DNA of 64,000 nucleotides from Metallyticus violacea (lineage: Eukaryota; Arthropoda; Insecta; Mantodea; Metallyticidae): the NCBI GenBank assembly GCA_030762175.1, contig CM060833.1, positions 4,678,001 to 4,742,000 on the forward strand, written 5' to 3'. A program made the position numbers and the translations under genes. The notes below the pieces were generated by a model, which did no database searches, had not been told where the DNA came from, and saw nothing but the letters and a program-made list of their open reading frames with translations. Of the stretch, positions 1 through 11,359 are shown in pieces (position 1 is the stretch's first letter; every line of letters starts with the position of its first letter).

Positions 1-1050
1 TTCAAAGTATTCTCCATCTCTCTCCACACACAGTTGCAGACAATGCAACCGCTTGTCAAAAGCACTGACTGAGATGTTGTCAACAGAGCTCAATTTATAG
101 CTTGAGGAAGGTAATGCAAGATTTCACTCGAGAAAACAACCGGAAGTCGCACGGTGTAAGGTCAGGACTGTAGGGCATGGTCCAGCAAATGAACTCTAGC
201 GTCTTCCAATTTCCTCAAATTTGCGGCTGTTCTGTGAAGAGACGCATTGTCATGCAAAAGCAACAGCCTTGAAGTTCCTGTCTTTGGACGCCGCTGTCTC
301 AGCTCTTCAAATAAAGAATACAAAATATAAGTGTCATAATATTCTCCATTCATTGTCATTCCTTCTGACATACAGTCAAGCACTAATGGTCCTTCATAGT
401 TGAAGAAAACAGTGAACATTCGCTTTCGAGAACGAAAATCTTGTCGAAGATCAATTGTCTTGAGTCCTTCTTATTTACCCACTGAGCTTTATTTGGGGAG
501 GTATAGAAATAAAACCAACTTTCATCATTAGCGCATGTATCTGTCAAACGTTTAGAACATTTGGTGTAAACATGCTCAGCAGTTTCCTTGCACATTCCTT
601 TCTCCTCTTCTTCTCTTCATTGGTTAGGGAATGTGAAACCCATTTTGCACAGATTTTTCGCAGCTTTAAATGTTCATAAAGTATACCGCCAGTACTACCA
701 ACATTGATACCCACTTCAATACTTAACATTTCAACAATAACATGTCGATTTTCCTCCACCAAGTTCCTCATTCTTTGAATTGTTCTCTCATTCACAGCTT
801 CCCAAGGGTTGTCTTTCAAAGTCTTTCGCCCTTTTCAAATGATCGAATCCATAATTTTTGTGATGGCATCAGAAACTCGCCTTGAGTTCCCTCTGTCGAA
901 TCTCTGCAACATTTCTTCACATGCGCTTTTGTGTCTCTGTCAAATTGTAGGGCACCCAGTTGGAGGAAACCTTCCTAACACAAAGATAATAATGCAGGGT
1001 TGGTGAAGGCTGCCTCGATGTCCTCAAGTGTTACGCAATTGTTTTTGTTT
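1..1050 (-). mobile_element. Mariner-type transposase relic, truncated by window edge
   Basis: A degenerate DNA-transposon transposase lies on the minus strand. Reading leftwards from about 860, one sees an HTH-like segment and KICAKWVSHSLTNEEKKRR (the typical mariner linker between the DNA-binding and catalytic parts). Next comes ANDESWFYFYTSPNKAQWV (first catalytic Asp region), then LLLLHDNASLHRTAANLR (second Asp, around 220-250), and PYSPDLTPCDF near 150 (third Asp region). At position 1 the reading reaches the usual C-terminal GEYFE. These pieces sit in different frames with stops between them, so the gene is dead. The terminal inverted repeat would lie outside the window. Family membership rests on motif order. 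The exact subfamily is not assigned. Confidence 0.85.
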
Positions 1051-1620
1051 ACCATTTTTTTCTCCCCTTTCCCATCGCGACAAAGTTTTCCTCGGTCACT
1101 GCTTTGCCCATCGCCTCTTTTTCTCAACTTGCAAGCGAATTTCGACATCTTTTAAATGCCGCAAATCAACGACGTAAGATGTACTCCAAGACAAGTATGG
1201 TCAAGATAAAGTTGCACTGAAGCTCTTTGGCTTCCAGGCGGCTGAGCACTCGCATATCAAACACCCACTTAACAATAACGGTTTCGGGACATGAGATGAA
1301 ATTTTTGTCACCTCAAAAATTAAATGCTATTGTTTTCCTATTAACCAGAACATAACTTATGTATGCAAGTAAATTCTGCACTTGGCAGAACTCAAACAAA
1401 AGCCCGAGCTGTGTTTATATGGAGCAAGCAGCAAGTGGGCGGACATTCTCGTGGCCTACTTGTGCTTCTTGAGACTCCAAGTAACGGGACTGATCGTGGA
1501 CAGGTCACTCTGCTCAAGATGTTGCATCACGTTCAAACAAAGAGGGTTCAGTTCGAGGTCAGATTTTATAATTTAGTCCCCGATATTAAGAAATTATTTA
1601 TCGTACAGGAAGCTTTAAAA
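1051..1620. other. Unassigned intergenic stretch
   Basis: No repeat matching the other families was seen. Two overlapping open frames of 87 and 64 codons around 1363-1626 have no recognisable motif and look incidental. Confidence 0.5.
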
Positions 1621-2486
1621 ATATAATAAACGAAACATAGGGGTTACCAAAAGCGTAAATTTAAATATCGCTCTAGCGGCCACAATTGTTTTTCTCAAAG
1701 AAACTCGGTATATGTCATTGAAATAAATTAATAAAAATACTTTCCGAAAATCAGCGAAATTAGAATGTTAGGAGTGAGGGATTGCCTGAAAACTAAAATT
1801 AAAGAACTACTTTAGCGGCATTAAAATGTGTCTTTTCACAAAAAAAACTTGCTACACACAATTTAAATAATATAAGAAAAATGGTTTCTGAAAATTAGGG
1901 AATTTGGACCATTAAGATTACGGATATATCTGAAAATAGAATTTTAAAAAGCGCTCTAGCGTTTAATTTGCTCGCAATTTTTCAAAATAAAATGACAAAT
2001 TAATTAATCATATAAACTTCATTTATAACCATACATATGTTTAATATTTAACAAAAGTATCGTCGTGAAGATAGCAAATGTGAAATATTAATTTAATATG
2101 TGTTTGAGAATTATATTTGTATGTAAGAGCGTTCTGTAATAACCTTCAGAAAACGTTTACGTTACATGTTAATAACATTTAAATTAAATTTCAAAGCCAC
2201 TGAAAATCGATGTAACTTTCGACTGTTTTTATTTGCTTTGTACATTGCAATTGTTTTTAAATAGTAACATGTTTTTGTTTTATTGAAACATATGAACATC
2301 ATCTTAACTACACAATGTAACTCGAAACTTTTTGTTATTTCTCTCTATTTTAGCGAATGTAAAGACGATATTAAGGACTCAGTTCATAAACTGGTTACAA
2401 TTAAAAATGTTTATAAATATTCCACAGTATAGCTTTGTCTATCAGTGGTCTTATATTTAATTTAATTTTGTGCTGTAATCTCAACA

Positions 2487-2536
<50 letters not shown>

Positions 2537-2815
2537 TTTAAAAATGTAGTTTCTCTTTTGTGGTAATTCTAGGTTGCAAGAATTCTAATTTTGAAAATTG
2601 GAGTAATTTCACTATAGTTATTTATTATCAAGTGGTTTTGAAGAAAAAAAAAACTAAAAAAAAGTTATGTATTGAGTTTTTCTTTATTAGTTACCTTTAA
2701 TAGTAATTAACATACAGTAATGCCGTAACTTATTTCATTAATTAGTAAGGACATAATTAAAGTTATTCTACTTGCTGAGAAATTTGCTTGTAGCTCCTGC
2801 ACGGCGGACTTTTTA
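1621..2815 (+). repeat. Repeat X, long form, copy 1 (core 1)
   Basis: This is non-coding interspersed repeat X. It begins with three degenerate tandem subunits marked by CTCTAGCGG or close variants at about 1671, 1810 and 1954, so the period is about 140 bp. Each subunit carries a segment like TTCTGAAAATCAGCGAAATT. After CTGTAATAACCTTC at about 2133 comes an AT-rich core containing a (TAA)n tract. The copy ends with TTGCTGAGAAATTTGCTT and GCTCCTGCACGGCGGAC. The same order recurs inverted at 31.4-32.8 kb and 59.7-60.9 kb. There is no coding capacity. The class is unknown; a non-autonomous DNA transposon is one possibility. Confidence 0.75.
2488..2537. repeat. (TAA)n microsatellite inside repeat X
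   Basis: About 16 uninterrupted TAA units. It lies at the position within the X core where the 60.0 kb copy carries (TTA)n. Confidence 0.95.
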
Positions 2816-2819
2816 ATTA

Positions 2820-3910
2820 TTTTTCCTTTTGCTATAATTATAATCTTTGTTACAGACAGCCACATAAATGCTGTCTATTGATTTGTTGTCATGCTAGTGA
2901 TTTCGATTCGAAAAAAGTGTTTCCTATAACGTTTTCATAGTTCTGATGTCGTCAACAACATTTTTGACCAAATAAGTACAAAACGGACGAAAATTGCGCT
3001 GAAAAGCATTATGTGTCTCTTTAGCTCCCAACAGCAGAGAAAATGTATTTCCATAATTTCTCAAGAGGTGTCAGTAATATTTGGAGCTGGACTCCACCTC
3101 ATGCCATACTTTAAGTTAGCTGTTGGTCATAGATGTTGATAGTGGTAGATAACGGTAAATTCACCCGGTATCAGATTTTCATTTTTCAAATAAACTTTTG
3201 TTTTGGGGTAACCAACCTAATTGTTTAAGAAGATAATTTTTCTTATAAAAAGTCCCTTTTACACTATTAAGGGTAAATTATTTAAAACACCAGCGCAAAT
3301 ATTTCTGGTGCTATTTCTGGGCTGTTTCAGCTGCAGTGAAGTTCAGTTATAACAATTATTAGAAAGTATCTTCTAGCACTGACTTATTATTATTGTTATT
3401 ATCATGGAACGATAGAACTGACTTCAAGAAAATAAAACGCGATTAGAAAGCCATTCGAATAGTTTGCACGATTCTGGGTCAAGCAGTTTATGAAACATCG
3501 TCATATATGGGGTCGCCCTTTTTAGAGATTTCCCATGATTAACAGCCAAAAAGCAATGCGACTGTTTGGCAAAAACAGTAGAGTTGTTTCGCATTTTGTC
3601 TACAATTTATGAAAATCACTTACAGGTTGAAAAAGGTGTCTCCACACGTTATTCGCAGCAGATGTCAAAAATACTGTATGAATAACTTCGTGTGTTGCCG
3701 TTAAGTACACTACAGCCTAACAGAAGAACAAAAGGTAACAAAAGTAGTAATGTGCCGGCAAATCGTTTCGACAACGGCAACTCGCGATATCTTCACTGAT
3801 GACAAAAGCCGAGTAAACACTATTTTTTTAAAGAAACAGTAATGATAGGTAAGTGCAGAATATTTTGCAATACTTTTTTCGTAAATTAACTGTGAGGGAA
3901 CGACATTCAG
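2820..3910. other. Unassigned AT-rich intergenic stretch
   Basis: No protein motif, tRNA-like block or copy of the other families was recognised here. Short A- and T-rich runs and isolated stops in all frames are all that can be seen. Confidence 0.5.
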
Positions 3911-3914
3911 ACAT

Positions 3915-4192
3915 CACCACGGGTGGGTGAGATCGTCAAGGCGCGAACTCGTCAGCGGGAGGTCTGGTGTTCGAACACCGCCATGACCGTCCTCCCTGAC
4001 TGAGGTTCCTTCCAGATTTTCCTTAGTCCTCATAAATGGCCAATGCCGGGCAGGTATCCTAAACTAAGGCCTGGAACGTTTCCTTCCTTAAAAAATCCTT
4101 TCCAAATGTATCATTTCATTTCATGTATCTCAGTGTTCACCGCCTGTGATGCCTCAGTAGTTAAAAACGGATGTTAAACACAAATCAAAAAA
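3915..4192 (+). mobile_element. SINE-A copy 1 (tRNA-derived)
   Basis: The 5' part resembles a class II tRNA (Ser/Leu type). It has an A-box region GGTGGGTGAGATCGTCAAGG and a B-box-like GTGTTCGAACACC, the internal RNA polymerase III promoter of tRNA SINEs. The body follows the family pattern: CCTCCCTGACTGAGG, TCCTCATAAATGGC, CTAAGGCCTGGAACG, TTTCCTTCCTTAAAAAATCC, TCACCGCCTGTGATGCCTC, and GGATGTTAAACA at the 3' end. The same block occurs at least ten more times in this window. It is followed immediately by a DDE transposase fragment. Confidence 0.88.
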
Positions 4193-4195
4193 TTC

Positions 4196-4390
4196 AAGGA
4201 TATTCAAACAGGATTCTGCAGCGGTACATACAGCCCATGTGTCTTTGCATGCAATTCATGAAATATTCCACGATAGAATCATCAGTAACACCATATGACC
4301 CCTCCGGTCTCACGGTTTAATGTCCTGGGATTTTTATCTCTGGGGGCATTAAAATAAAAAGGGTACAAGACAAATACAAGCACATTAGAT
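4196..4390 (+). mobile_element. DDE transposase fragment, family C
   Basis: Allowing frame slips, the + strand reads QDSAAVHTAHVSLHAIHEIF around 4210-4270. It then reads a WPxRSPxLxxxDFYLWG-type block around 4300-4345, seen here as PLRSHGLMSWDFYLWG. These are the second and third catalytic Asp neighbourhoods of a Tc1/mariner-like DDE transposase of the type common in insects. The same block occurs inverted at 26.7-26.9 kb, with the same IHEIF motif. Only the catalytic half is left. Confidence 0.75.
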
Positions 4391-4409
4391 GAACCGGAAA
4401 AAAAACATG

Positions 4410-4709
4410 TTTTTTTTTTGATTGATTTATTTATGGACGCTCTTTAACATCTCAGGTCATCAACGTCCCATTCAACTAAGGGCGTGAAACGGCCGACAAA
4501 TTTTGCTCAGAGGCCTCTCTTTCAGGCTTGAGGTTCTTTTTCGTACCGTAAATGTACGACACGGGACCCACGGCTTTACTTCCCTTTCGAAGGAAGCCAT
4601 ACTTAGGATTTTTACACCAGAAAAAAAATCCATCGGTCCTGGCCGGGTTCGAACCCGCGATCTTGGGTTTAAGAGGCCAGTATGGTAACCACTACACCAC
4701 CAGGACCGA
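4410..4709 (-). mobile_element. SINE-B copy 1 (tRNA-derived)
   Basis: Read on the minus strand, the element opens with GGTCCTGGTGGTGTAGTGGT. This resembles the A-box end of tRNA-Glu/Val/Asp. It continues with a B box in GCGGGTTCGAACCCGGCC. The body contains CCTAAGTATGGCTTCC, CCGTGGGTCCCGTGTCGTAC, CTCAAGCCTGAAAGAGAGGC and TTAAAGAGCGTCCATAAATA, and ends in an A-rich tail seen here as T10 at 4410. Other copies are at 7.8, 18.1 and 40.1 kb. Confidence 0.88.
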
Positions 4710-4984
4710 CAAATTCGTGGAGAAAGTTCTTCCACTTCTCAGAGGGAACTGCAATGGTTAATTTCATAAGCCGATGTCGGGAATGTATGGAAAACGAAGG
4801 GAGGCAGTTTGAGCATCTTCTAGCTTGATAACGATCGGTAAATGTATCTTTCAAATGTTTAACTGTTAGTAATAAATTACCTGACAATCATAGCTGTGGA
4901 TTTTCCGACCGTTCATCGTGGTGCCATCTTGAAAACGAAAAATCCCCCATTATAATTAGAGAGAAGTTTGTAGTTCCATGACTG

Positions 4985-5062
4985 GAGAACACGGTAGCTC
5001 AGCTGGTTAGGGCGTCATCGCGGAGGGCTGAAAATCTATGGTTCGAATCTCAGCAGTGATCT
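4985..5062 (+). other. tRNA-like fragment, probably SINE-related
   Basis: GGTAGCTCAGCTGGTTAGGG resembles a tRNA D-arm and A box, and GGTTCGAATCTC resembles a B box, spaced as in a tRNA. The T stem and acceptor stem do not pair, so a functional tRNA is unlikely. It is more likely a tRNA pseudogene or the head of a third SINE family. Confidence 0.45.
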
Positions 5063-5560
5063 AAAGTTTTCTCTAAATGCAATCTTGAAAATTAAATGCC
5101 ACCCTCATACATAGCGCCTGTAATGTGTAAATGTTGTAATTCATCCTGTACCTTGTTGAATTATACCTACTGACATTTTATACGCACGTTTAAAAGAGCA
5201 TTCCGAAGCAATTTTGCTGAACTCAACGTTGTTTCTAAACTCGCTACAAACGCGACGATACAATTGGATCTTAACTGGAAAGCACGTTACGCACAAACAG
5301 AAATGAACGGTATATTGTGCAGAACAGGTCTGCATCTTGCCAAGTCACGTAACAGAAGACACAAATGCTGTCATTGTTTGCCATTACCGATGTCCCTTAT
5401 ACAGTTAGCAAGATGCCGCTTTACTGTACGTCGCTAGGCAACAGAACAGGAAACGAGGAAACAGAAAAGAAACAACCGCGAGATAGTCAAAACAAAATAC
5501 AAACGCTTTTTATGTACGGAATACATTGGTGTGATCTTTTTTAAAGTATTCTGCATTAAG
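5063..5560. other. Unassigned intergenic stretch
   Basis: Nothing recognisable beyond a short open frame of 64 codons on the minus strand without motifs. Confidence 0.45.
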
Positions 5561-5564
5561 TTGA

Positions 5565-6235
5565 ATGCACTTTGACCATGGATGGCGTCCGCCAGTCCTG
5601 GAACCCGTACTGGAAGTCATCTTTCGACATCTTCAAAACAGCCTCAACTTTTTTCACGACGGTCGCTTAAGTACCAAAACGCTCCCCATTAGCTCTTTTT
5701 TCAAACAGGGAAAGAGATAAAAGTCACAGGGGCCTGAGGATGGGGAGAGGGGCACATTCGATGTTCCCTACACACTTCCACTCGCACCATCTTCTGTTCA
5801 GGATTCAGGAATCTTGGGACCCACCTCGCACAAACGCGTCTCATGTTCAAGTGATCGTGCTGAATCGAAAATGTACTGTCAAGGGGAATGTGTCACATGT
5901 CAGCAAGTCTGTCAATTGCTTCACGACCAATAACGCCAGCTGTGCTAATCATTTACTACAGTTGAGCACCTGGACCACCTTCCTTTGTTGTTGAAACACG
6001 GCCCTGCTTGAACCACCGGAGTGCTGTGGACTGTGGCAGAACAAATGCCGGATTTCTGGAAACGAAAGCAAAACTTCAAAGCAGCATGTTGCTCTTCATG
6101 AACCAACTCCATTTTGGCGATGCCGTAGTTTGCGCGTCCCGTGTGTATAGACGCATACGTCACGAACTTCTGTTTTTGTCCACCAATCGCCAACTTTGTC
6201 ACTGATCCGTTTTCATCATGCAACATGTGTCAGCA
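5565..6235 (-). mobile_element. Mariner-type relic, family D-like, internally deleted
   Basis: On the minus strand, EEQHAALKFCFRFQKS (about 6125-6080) is the N-terminal HTH start. HLNMRRVCARWVPRFLNPEQ (about 5850-5795, in a shifted frame) is the linker before the catalytic domain. Between about 5700 and 5575 the reading KKVEAVLKMSKDDFQYGFQDW is typical of the far C-terminus. The catalytic DDD region between them is missing, so this is an internal-deletion derivative. Several frameshifts confirm it is inactive. Related N-termini are at 23.1 and 40.9 kb. Confidence 0.75.
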
Positions 6236-6539
6236 ACGCTTCTTTGCTATGCGCGATTAAAAAAACTCTCAATCTTTGTTGACTTGCCCTCGTATATTCA
6301 ATAAGTTACTAGCAAATTTGGGGAAACGTATACAGAATGTAATAAAAGCTACTTCTCCAAAAATATTTAACAAACGCAGTGGTTTCCCAGTCTTTTACTG
6401 TGCATTTCGAAATGGACACCCTAACTCGCATATCTTTAGGGCACCAGTTCAGAAAACGAACGATTTAAAGAAGATTTTGAGCAAAAACTTCATCGTTCAT
6501 AATATCTCAAAGCAAAAATCACTTGATGCGAGCTCGTAA

Positions 6540-6965
6540 GGTATGGGCGAGGATTGTGCTATTCCACGATGGTTTACATCTTAAGATAACGTGTAATGAT
6601 AACGGCTTCTTCAAAAAAGGACGGTCCCATGATCCCCTCCACTTTGCTTTCACCCGAAACTGTCACACCAGAAGAGGTTAAGACTTATATATTATCACAG
6701 TTGTCCTGCTCAAGTTAAACAAGGTTTCATCGATCCATAAAATGGAATCCCAAAAGTCGGGATCATCTTCGTGTAGGGCTTATAAAAGTTTTGGACCAAG
6801 TGCGTGTCATATAGTGCAACAGGCTTCTTAAAGTGTAATTGTTAATCTCCAATTAAAGATACCCTTCCCAAGAGGAATTACTTCCACTAGTGATACACTT
6901 TGAGCATCTTCTCCTATGCGGCACCATTCGACCATCACCAACTAGGTGTAGTTTTGCACGAAGAC
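6540..6965 (-). mobile_element. DDE transposase relic, family C
   Basis: The minus strand reads EDDPDFWDSILWIDETLFNL between about 6775 and 6715. This matches the first catalytic Asp block of insect Tc1/mariner-like DDE transposases (DPxF...xxxxDE). Frameshifts and stops occur on both sides. No terminal repeats were found. The neighbouring relics at 5.6-6.2 and 7.0-7.5 kb are in the same orientation but belong to other families. Confidence 0.6.
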
Positions 6966-6969
6966 CGTT

Positions 6970-7496
6970 TGTAAATGATTTACAATAGCCGTTCCAATAT
7001 CCTGTTTATTATGCAATATGCTCAATGAACATTGAACATTTCAATACACTCCCCACCATCGCCAATGAACATTTGCCATCTTACTGGTAACTTCATCAAG
7101 GCATCGTGAAGCCATTCTTTGGGAGTATTACGCCACCAATCGCGGACAAATGCCTGATTTCCCTTATTGTTGACGAATTTTTATCTCGCAACGAGTTCCC
7201 GCATGGGGACGCGCATTAACAGGTTGGCTTCTTGACCACGTACCGCAGTTAAGCATCTGAATTCCGCAGTTTTGACACCTTCCTCCCGTAAAAATCATGC
7301 AGTTCATCTTTGTCCATGATTGTCGACATCCATCTTGTCCACGTCTTTCTCTACTCCAGACGATTACTGTTCTTCCGCTCACAGTCTGCTGACAACGGCC
7401 ATCTAGTGTGTGCATGGTGTTAACAGTCCAACCTCCACAAATGGACATGCCCATAGATTGCATGCTATTGTAAATCATTTCCAAACGCCCCTCGTA
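6970..7496 (-). mobile_element. Mariner-like relic K with recognisable TIR
   Basis: The right end reads AAATCATTTCCAAACGCCCC then TCGTA. This is the reverse complement of an ACGAGGGGCGTTCC...AAATGATTT terminal repeat also found at 51,664. The left end carries a degraded partner, AAATGATTTACAATAGCCG, at about 6976. The minus strand near 7130-7050 reads LMKLPVRWQMFIGDGGECIE, a C-terminal transposase signature. A 106-codon frame (7164-7484) covers the right half but has no clear motif, so most of the coding region is gone. Confidence 0.6.
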
Positions 7497-7803
7497 TTTC
7501 CACCAACGTTGTAATATAAAACACGTTGTTTGTGGTTAACCTGCAAATCATTTTACAGAAAAATTGCAAGAAACATGCGCAGTTACCGATAACAGATCGA
7601 ACATTGTAACACAATAAGGCATCAACGAGGTTGAACACTGTGGTTGCTAACCTTACAACTTATACACAGTGCCTAAGCCGTTCATTTTGTGCGAATAAGC
7701 ATGAACACTGAATACACATTTTTGGGAAAATACAAATTTTACAGTCAAATGGGGTAAAACATTGTAACTCTCATATATCTAATAAGGTTTATTTTCTTTA
7801 AAG

Positions 7804-7990
7804 GCGCTCTTTAACATCTTTAGTTATTAGAGTCCAAGTCAACTCAAGAGTGTGAAACGGCCGATAAATTTTAATCAGAGGACTCTTCTTTCAGACTTGA
7901 GGTTCTTTTACATGCTGTAAATCTACAATTACGGGACTAACAATTTTACTTCCGTTCCGAAGGGATTTTTGCGCCGTAATAATCTACGCT
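7804..7990 (-). mobile_element. SINE-B copy 2, head missing
   Basis: Minus-strand body of SINE-B: CTCTTTAACATCTTTAGTTA, GTGTGAAACGGCCGA, CTTTCAGACTTGAGGTTC and TTACTTCCGTTCCGAAGG all align with the 4.4 kb copy. The tRNA-like promoter part is absent, as expected for a truncated or eroded copy. It is more diverged than the copies at 18.1 and 40.1 kb. Confidence 0.8.
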
Positions 7991-8620
7991 ACTCATGACA
8001 TAACCAGTGAGAAAAAGTACCATGGATGTGAATTTGCCTTAGCATTAACCATAGCATCCATTTATCATTCCTATGTAAATAACAGCAGCTGCAAACTCTA
8101 TCCTCTCCCCTCTGACGTCATATAACCTACTTGCTTCAAGTTAATGTCAACGAACTTTTCTTCTATTTCTATTAATAGCATAACACTATCATTTGTTGCT
8201 CTCCCTTTGTTACTGATTGTTTAATTTGTTAAAATTTTGAATACGGCTAGCACAGCCAACTGCATGTGCACATTCGGCACTTATCATGTGGTATATGGTG
8301 AGTGCCACATAGTTAAACAATGTAAATTAGTAAATGTTTATTTGGCAAGCTATTAAATAAAATTGTTTCCATAAATCAGAATTACTTGTAGAAAAAGAAA
8401 TTACTTGTCCTATTTGACTTTGAGAAAAATAGTTGAGATAAGGGCCAAGATTCTATCATAGCTTGCATATTTGCGAAATTTTATCATATTAAAACAAAAC
8501 TTGTCATCATTTGGTTAGTTTTGTTATTGGGAATATTTTGATCTGCAGTTCCATTCTACTCTATGTATTTAGTGTTGAAATATTTCGTATATTAAAAGCG
8601 ATTGGTGATCTTTGGTAATG
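7991..8620. other. Unassigned AT-rich stretch
   Basis: No motif or family match seen. Confidence 0.4.
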
Positions 8621-8624
8621 TTTT

Positions 8625-9620
8625 TAGAGTGGCACAAAGAACAAGGAGGTACGAGTTAATAAAGTTAGTTTAATAGGCTATTTACTTACACTTGTTTAGA
8701 AAAATACTACTAACCCCATTTGACTCCTTTTATATTAGCTTAATTTTTTAAATATTAAAACCAAGGGTAGCTTGTTGTGTATTTAAGCTGTACTGATGGA
8801 TATATTAGAATAAAAAAGGCAAAATGTTTATACTTCAAAATCTATTATAGTTATCTACACTAATATTTGGTATTATATTTATAAATTGGTAGCAATAATT
8901 AATATTGTAGTCTATATGACAGGGTTTTCTTAATAAAGTTGATTTTGGAATGCAAAACAGTCAAATGGGGCATGCTGCTCATATCGACGTTACTATTACT
9001 ACACTCAACGCATTTTCTAATTGAAAAATGTCAACATTACTAAAATAAATTTATATTAAACCAAGTTGTACTTGTTACGTAAATGGGCTGAATAACTGAT
9101 TGATGTTATTGGGGAGTGTTGAACTGTTGTCTCATTCACTACGTTGTGTATACATTTTTAAAAAATTGGATACTTTTTTTTTTAATTTTTCAAAAGATAT
9201 TCTCGATATTTGATAATATTTTCACAATTCACAAATAAAAATTAATGTAGAAATTTCTTAAAATATTTTATTTTGAAATGCAGAACAGTCAAATGCGGCA
9301 CTTTGCTCCATCTGATTTAATTTTCATGTCCGTGCTATTATTCTACACACTAGTTGCATATATATGGATTATTAGCATTTACTTTTTTTATCTAGGTTCA
9401 GGGCAAAACATTATTTTCAAAGCTCGCATTTTGCTATACATTTGTTTAAAATGTTCTAGGGTCTATTTACTTAAAGCCCAAAGATATTTGTCCAGATTTA
9501 TTAAGGAAGACATACGTGCCCCATTTGACCATTCTAAATTCTTAAATTTCAATACATCATACTGCATTATCTGTGTAATGCTGAACACAAAAAGTCAATT
9601 ACGGTTGCTAAAATGAGGGG
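8625..9620 (+). repeat. Diverged tandem repeat, about 300-330 bp period
   Basis: GAATGCAAAACAGTCAAATG at about 8948 recurs as GAAATGCAGAACAGTCAAAT at about 9276. ATTAAAACCAAGGGTAGC at about 8755 recurs as ATTAAACCAAGTTGTACTTG at about 9055. Spacing is about 300-330 bp. TCAAATGGGG-type motifs also occur at about 7745 and, inverted, at about 8713 and 9518. A 112-codon open frame (9278-9616) spans the last unit. Its translation is hydrophobic and low in information, so it is more likely a by-product than a gene. Confidence 0.5.
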
Positions 9621-10640
9621 GGAAAAAATAAAAGTTAGCCCAAATTCAACAGCGCGACAGAAAATGACTACAGCACAAAGCTCATCAACCTTTGGGCTAT
9701 AAACTGCTCTGTGAATGTCATTTTGATTTCTCTGCTATTGTTGGTATCACGCTTCCTTGCTCCCAAATTGAAGCTCTGTGCCAAGCAAACCGGAAAATAC
9801 AGAGATATGGGCTCTGCGTTATTACGGGAATTTCCTCTAGGTCTGACATAATTTATTACACATTTTAGAACATGCGGGTCAGCGATATTTAACATGAATT
9901 TAATACGTACACATATATACATGAGCGTTTGTTAATATGGAGACGAAGATGTCATCAGTCAAATGAGAACTGTTTCCAAGGCAACTCTGCTCTCAAGAGT
10001 TTGGGATTCCCCGCTTTCTAATATTGTCCTTAACCTTAAGAATTGTCCATAATTCCTTTCTAGTCGAAACGGATAGTTACATTCCTCTCGGAACACGCCA
10101 CTTTTCCAGTCAGTTGTTATTTATTGACCTAGGAAAGTCAAAAATAATAAGGTACATATGTATCGGCCATGAAGCGCAAAGGAATTCCATTAGGGCGGGG
10201 GCCATTTACTGAGAAAGTCTACTTAACACGCAATCAGTTTCACTTCTAAATTAGATATATACCATCTTTACTAACAAAAAATGAACCAAATAACAGCTAA
10301 GAGTTTTAGGAAAGCAAAACACAGTATCAGGTTTTAGTTCTCGAAAACGTACAAAATTACCTTCATTAAAGAGTACGTCAAAATACAATACCCGTAATAT
10401 GAACGCTTACAAAACACATTCATGCGCCACTAACAAGCAAAATATAAATGCGATATTGGTCACGAATCGACCTACTGCGAAATTAAATGCCAGTTTTACT
10501 GCAAGACCGTGAAACAGATGAACATCCCTGCGTCAGTCTGGAATAATAGTTGGATACGTTACCTGTATGCGTGAAATTGCCGTGAAATGACGCGAAAATC
10601 CTTAAACTGTTGGCAACTACCAGGTTGATGTGGAGTTCTA
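9621..10640. other. Unassigned intergenic stretch
   Basis: No family match or convincing reading frame was found. Confidence 0.4.
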
Positions 10641-10644
10641 CATG

Positions 10645-11352
10645 ATTGAATGAGGAGAGAGACAATTAACGTTTACAATAGCGAAACAGCAGTTTCAAAA
10701 TGGCGCCGCTTCTGAGTGAGTGTAAAACCCTCGAATAGCGAGTTTTGTAGGCAAAAGTTATGGAACAAAAGAATATTCATGAAAAAATGTTTCAAATCTA
10801 CAGTAAGAAGTGCCTGTCACGTCAAGCTGTTTATAATTGGGTGAAGGGTGGATGTATCGAAGACCAGCCAATGAATTAGCAATGACTTGAAGACTTAATC
10901 CAAGCAGACAGAAGGGTAACTATAGACACTATAGCCGCTGCTATTGGTTGTTCAAATGACATGGCCTACCTCATGATGTATGACAGGTTAGGTTTCACAA
11001 AGTCTGTGCCGCGTATGCTGATCCCACGACACAAAATGCAAAGAATGTGTTTGCCATTACAGCATCTAAATTGCTACCCGAGAAAGTGATGCTCACCCTG
11101 CAGTCTCAACAACAAACCGTAAATGCCAACTTCTACTATAACATCTTCAGGAAACTTCGTGAGGTCATTCAACGGAAGTGATCATCAAAGGCGTGTTTCT
11201 CTTGCTCCAAGGACCTCCATTTATTCAGCTTCCTTAAATGTCTTTCAGGTAAACATTTTCCTGACGATAAAGTTGTCACCGAAAGCAGCTCAAAGAATTT
11301 ATGCAGCTAGGGGCAACTGTGTCAATGTACAGGAAGATTATGTTGAGAAATA
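10645..11352 (+). mobile_element. Mariner-type transposase relic, family E, internally deleted
   Basis: The + strand reads CLSRQAVYNWVKG near 10,810-10,845. It then reads IQADRRVTIDTIAAAIGCS and RLGFTKSVPRMLIPR around 10,900-11,030, which are the second HTH and linker of a mariner-like transposase. The C-terminus ends CVNVQEDYVEK followed by TAA at 11,351, in register with the usual end of such proteins. The central catalytic part carrying the first two Asp residues is absent. Stops occur at about 10,728 and 10,877. A second, N-terminal-only copy of this family is at 28.3 kb. Confidence 0.8.
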
Positions 11353-11359
11353 AAATTAT

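Noticed and set aside
4472..4761. Minus- and plus-strand frames over SINE-B as small proteins
   Set aside because: The frames coincide with the SINE body, recur at other copies (18.1 and 40.1 kb) with shifts, and have no conservation pattern of a protein.
4985..5062. Functional tRNA gene
   Set aside because: A- and B-box-like words are present, but T-stem and acceptor-stem pairing fails.
9278..9616. 112-codon frame as a membrane protein gene
   Set aside because: It sits in a diverged tandem repeat in AT-rich DNA, with hydrophobic composition expected from that bias and no domain or homologue I recognise.
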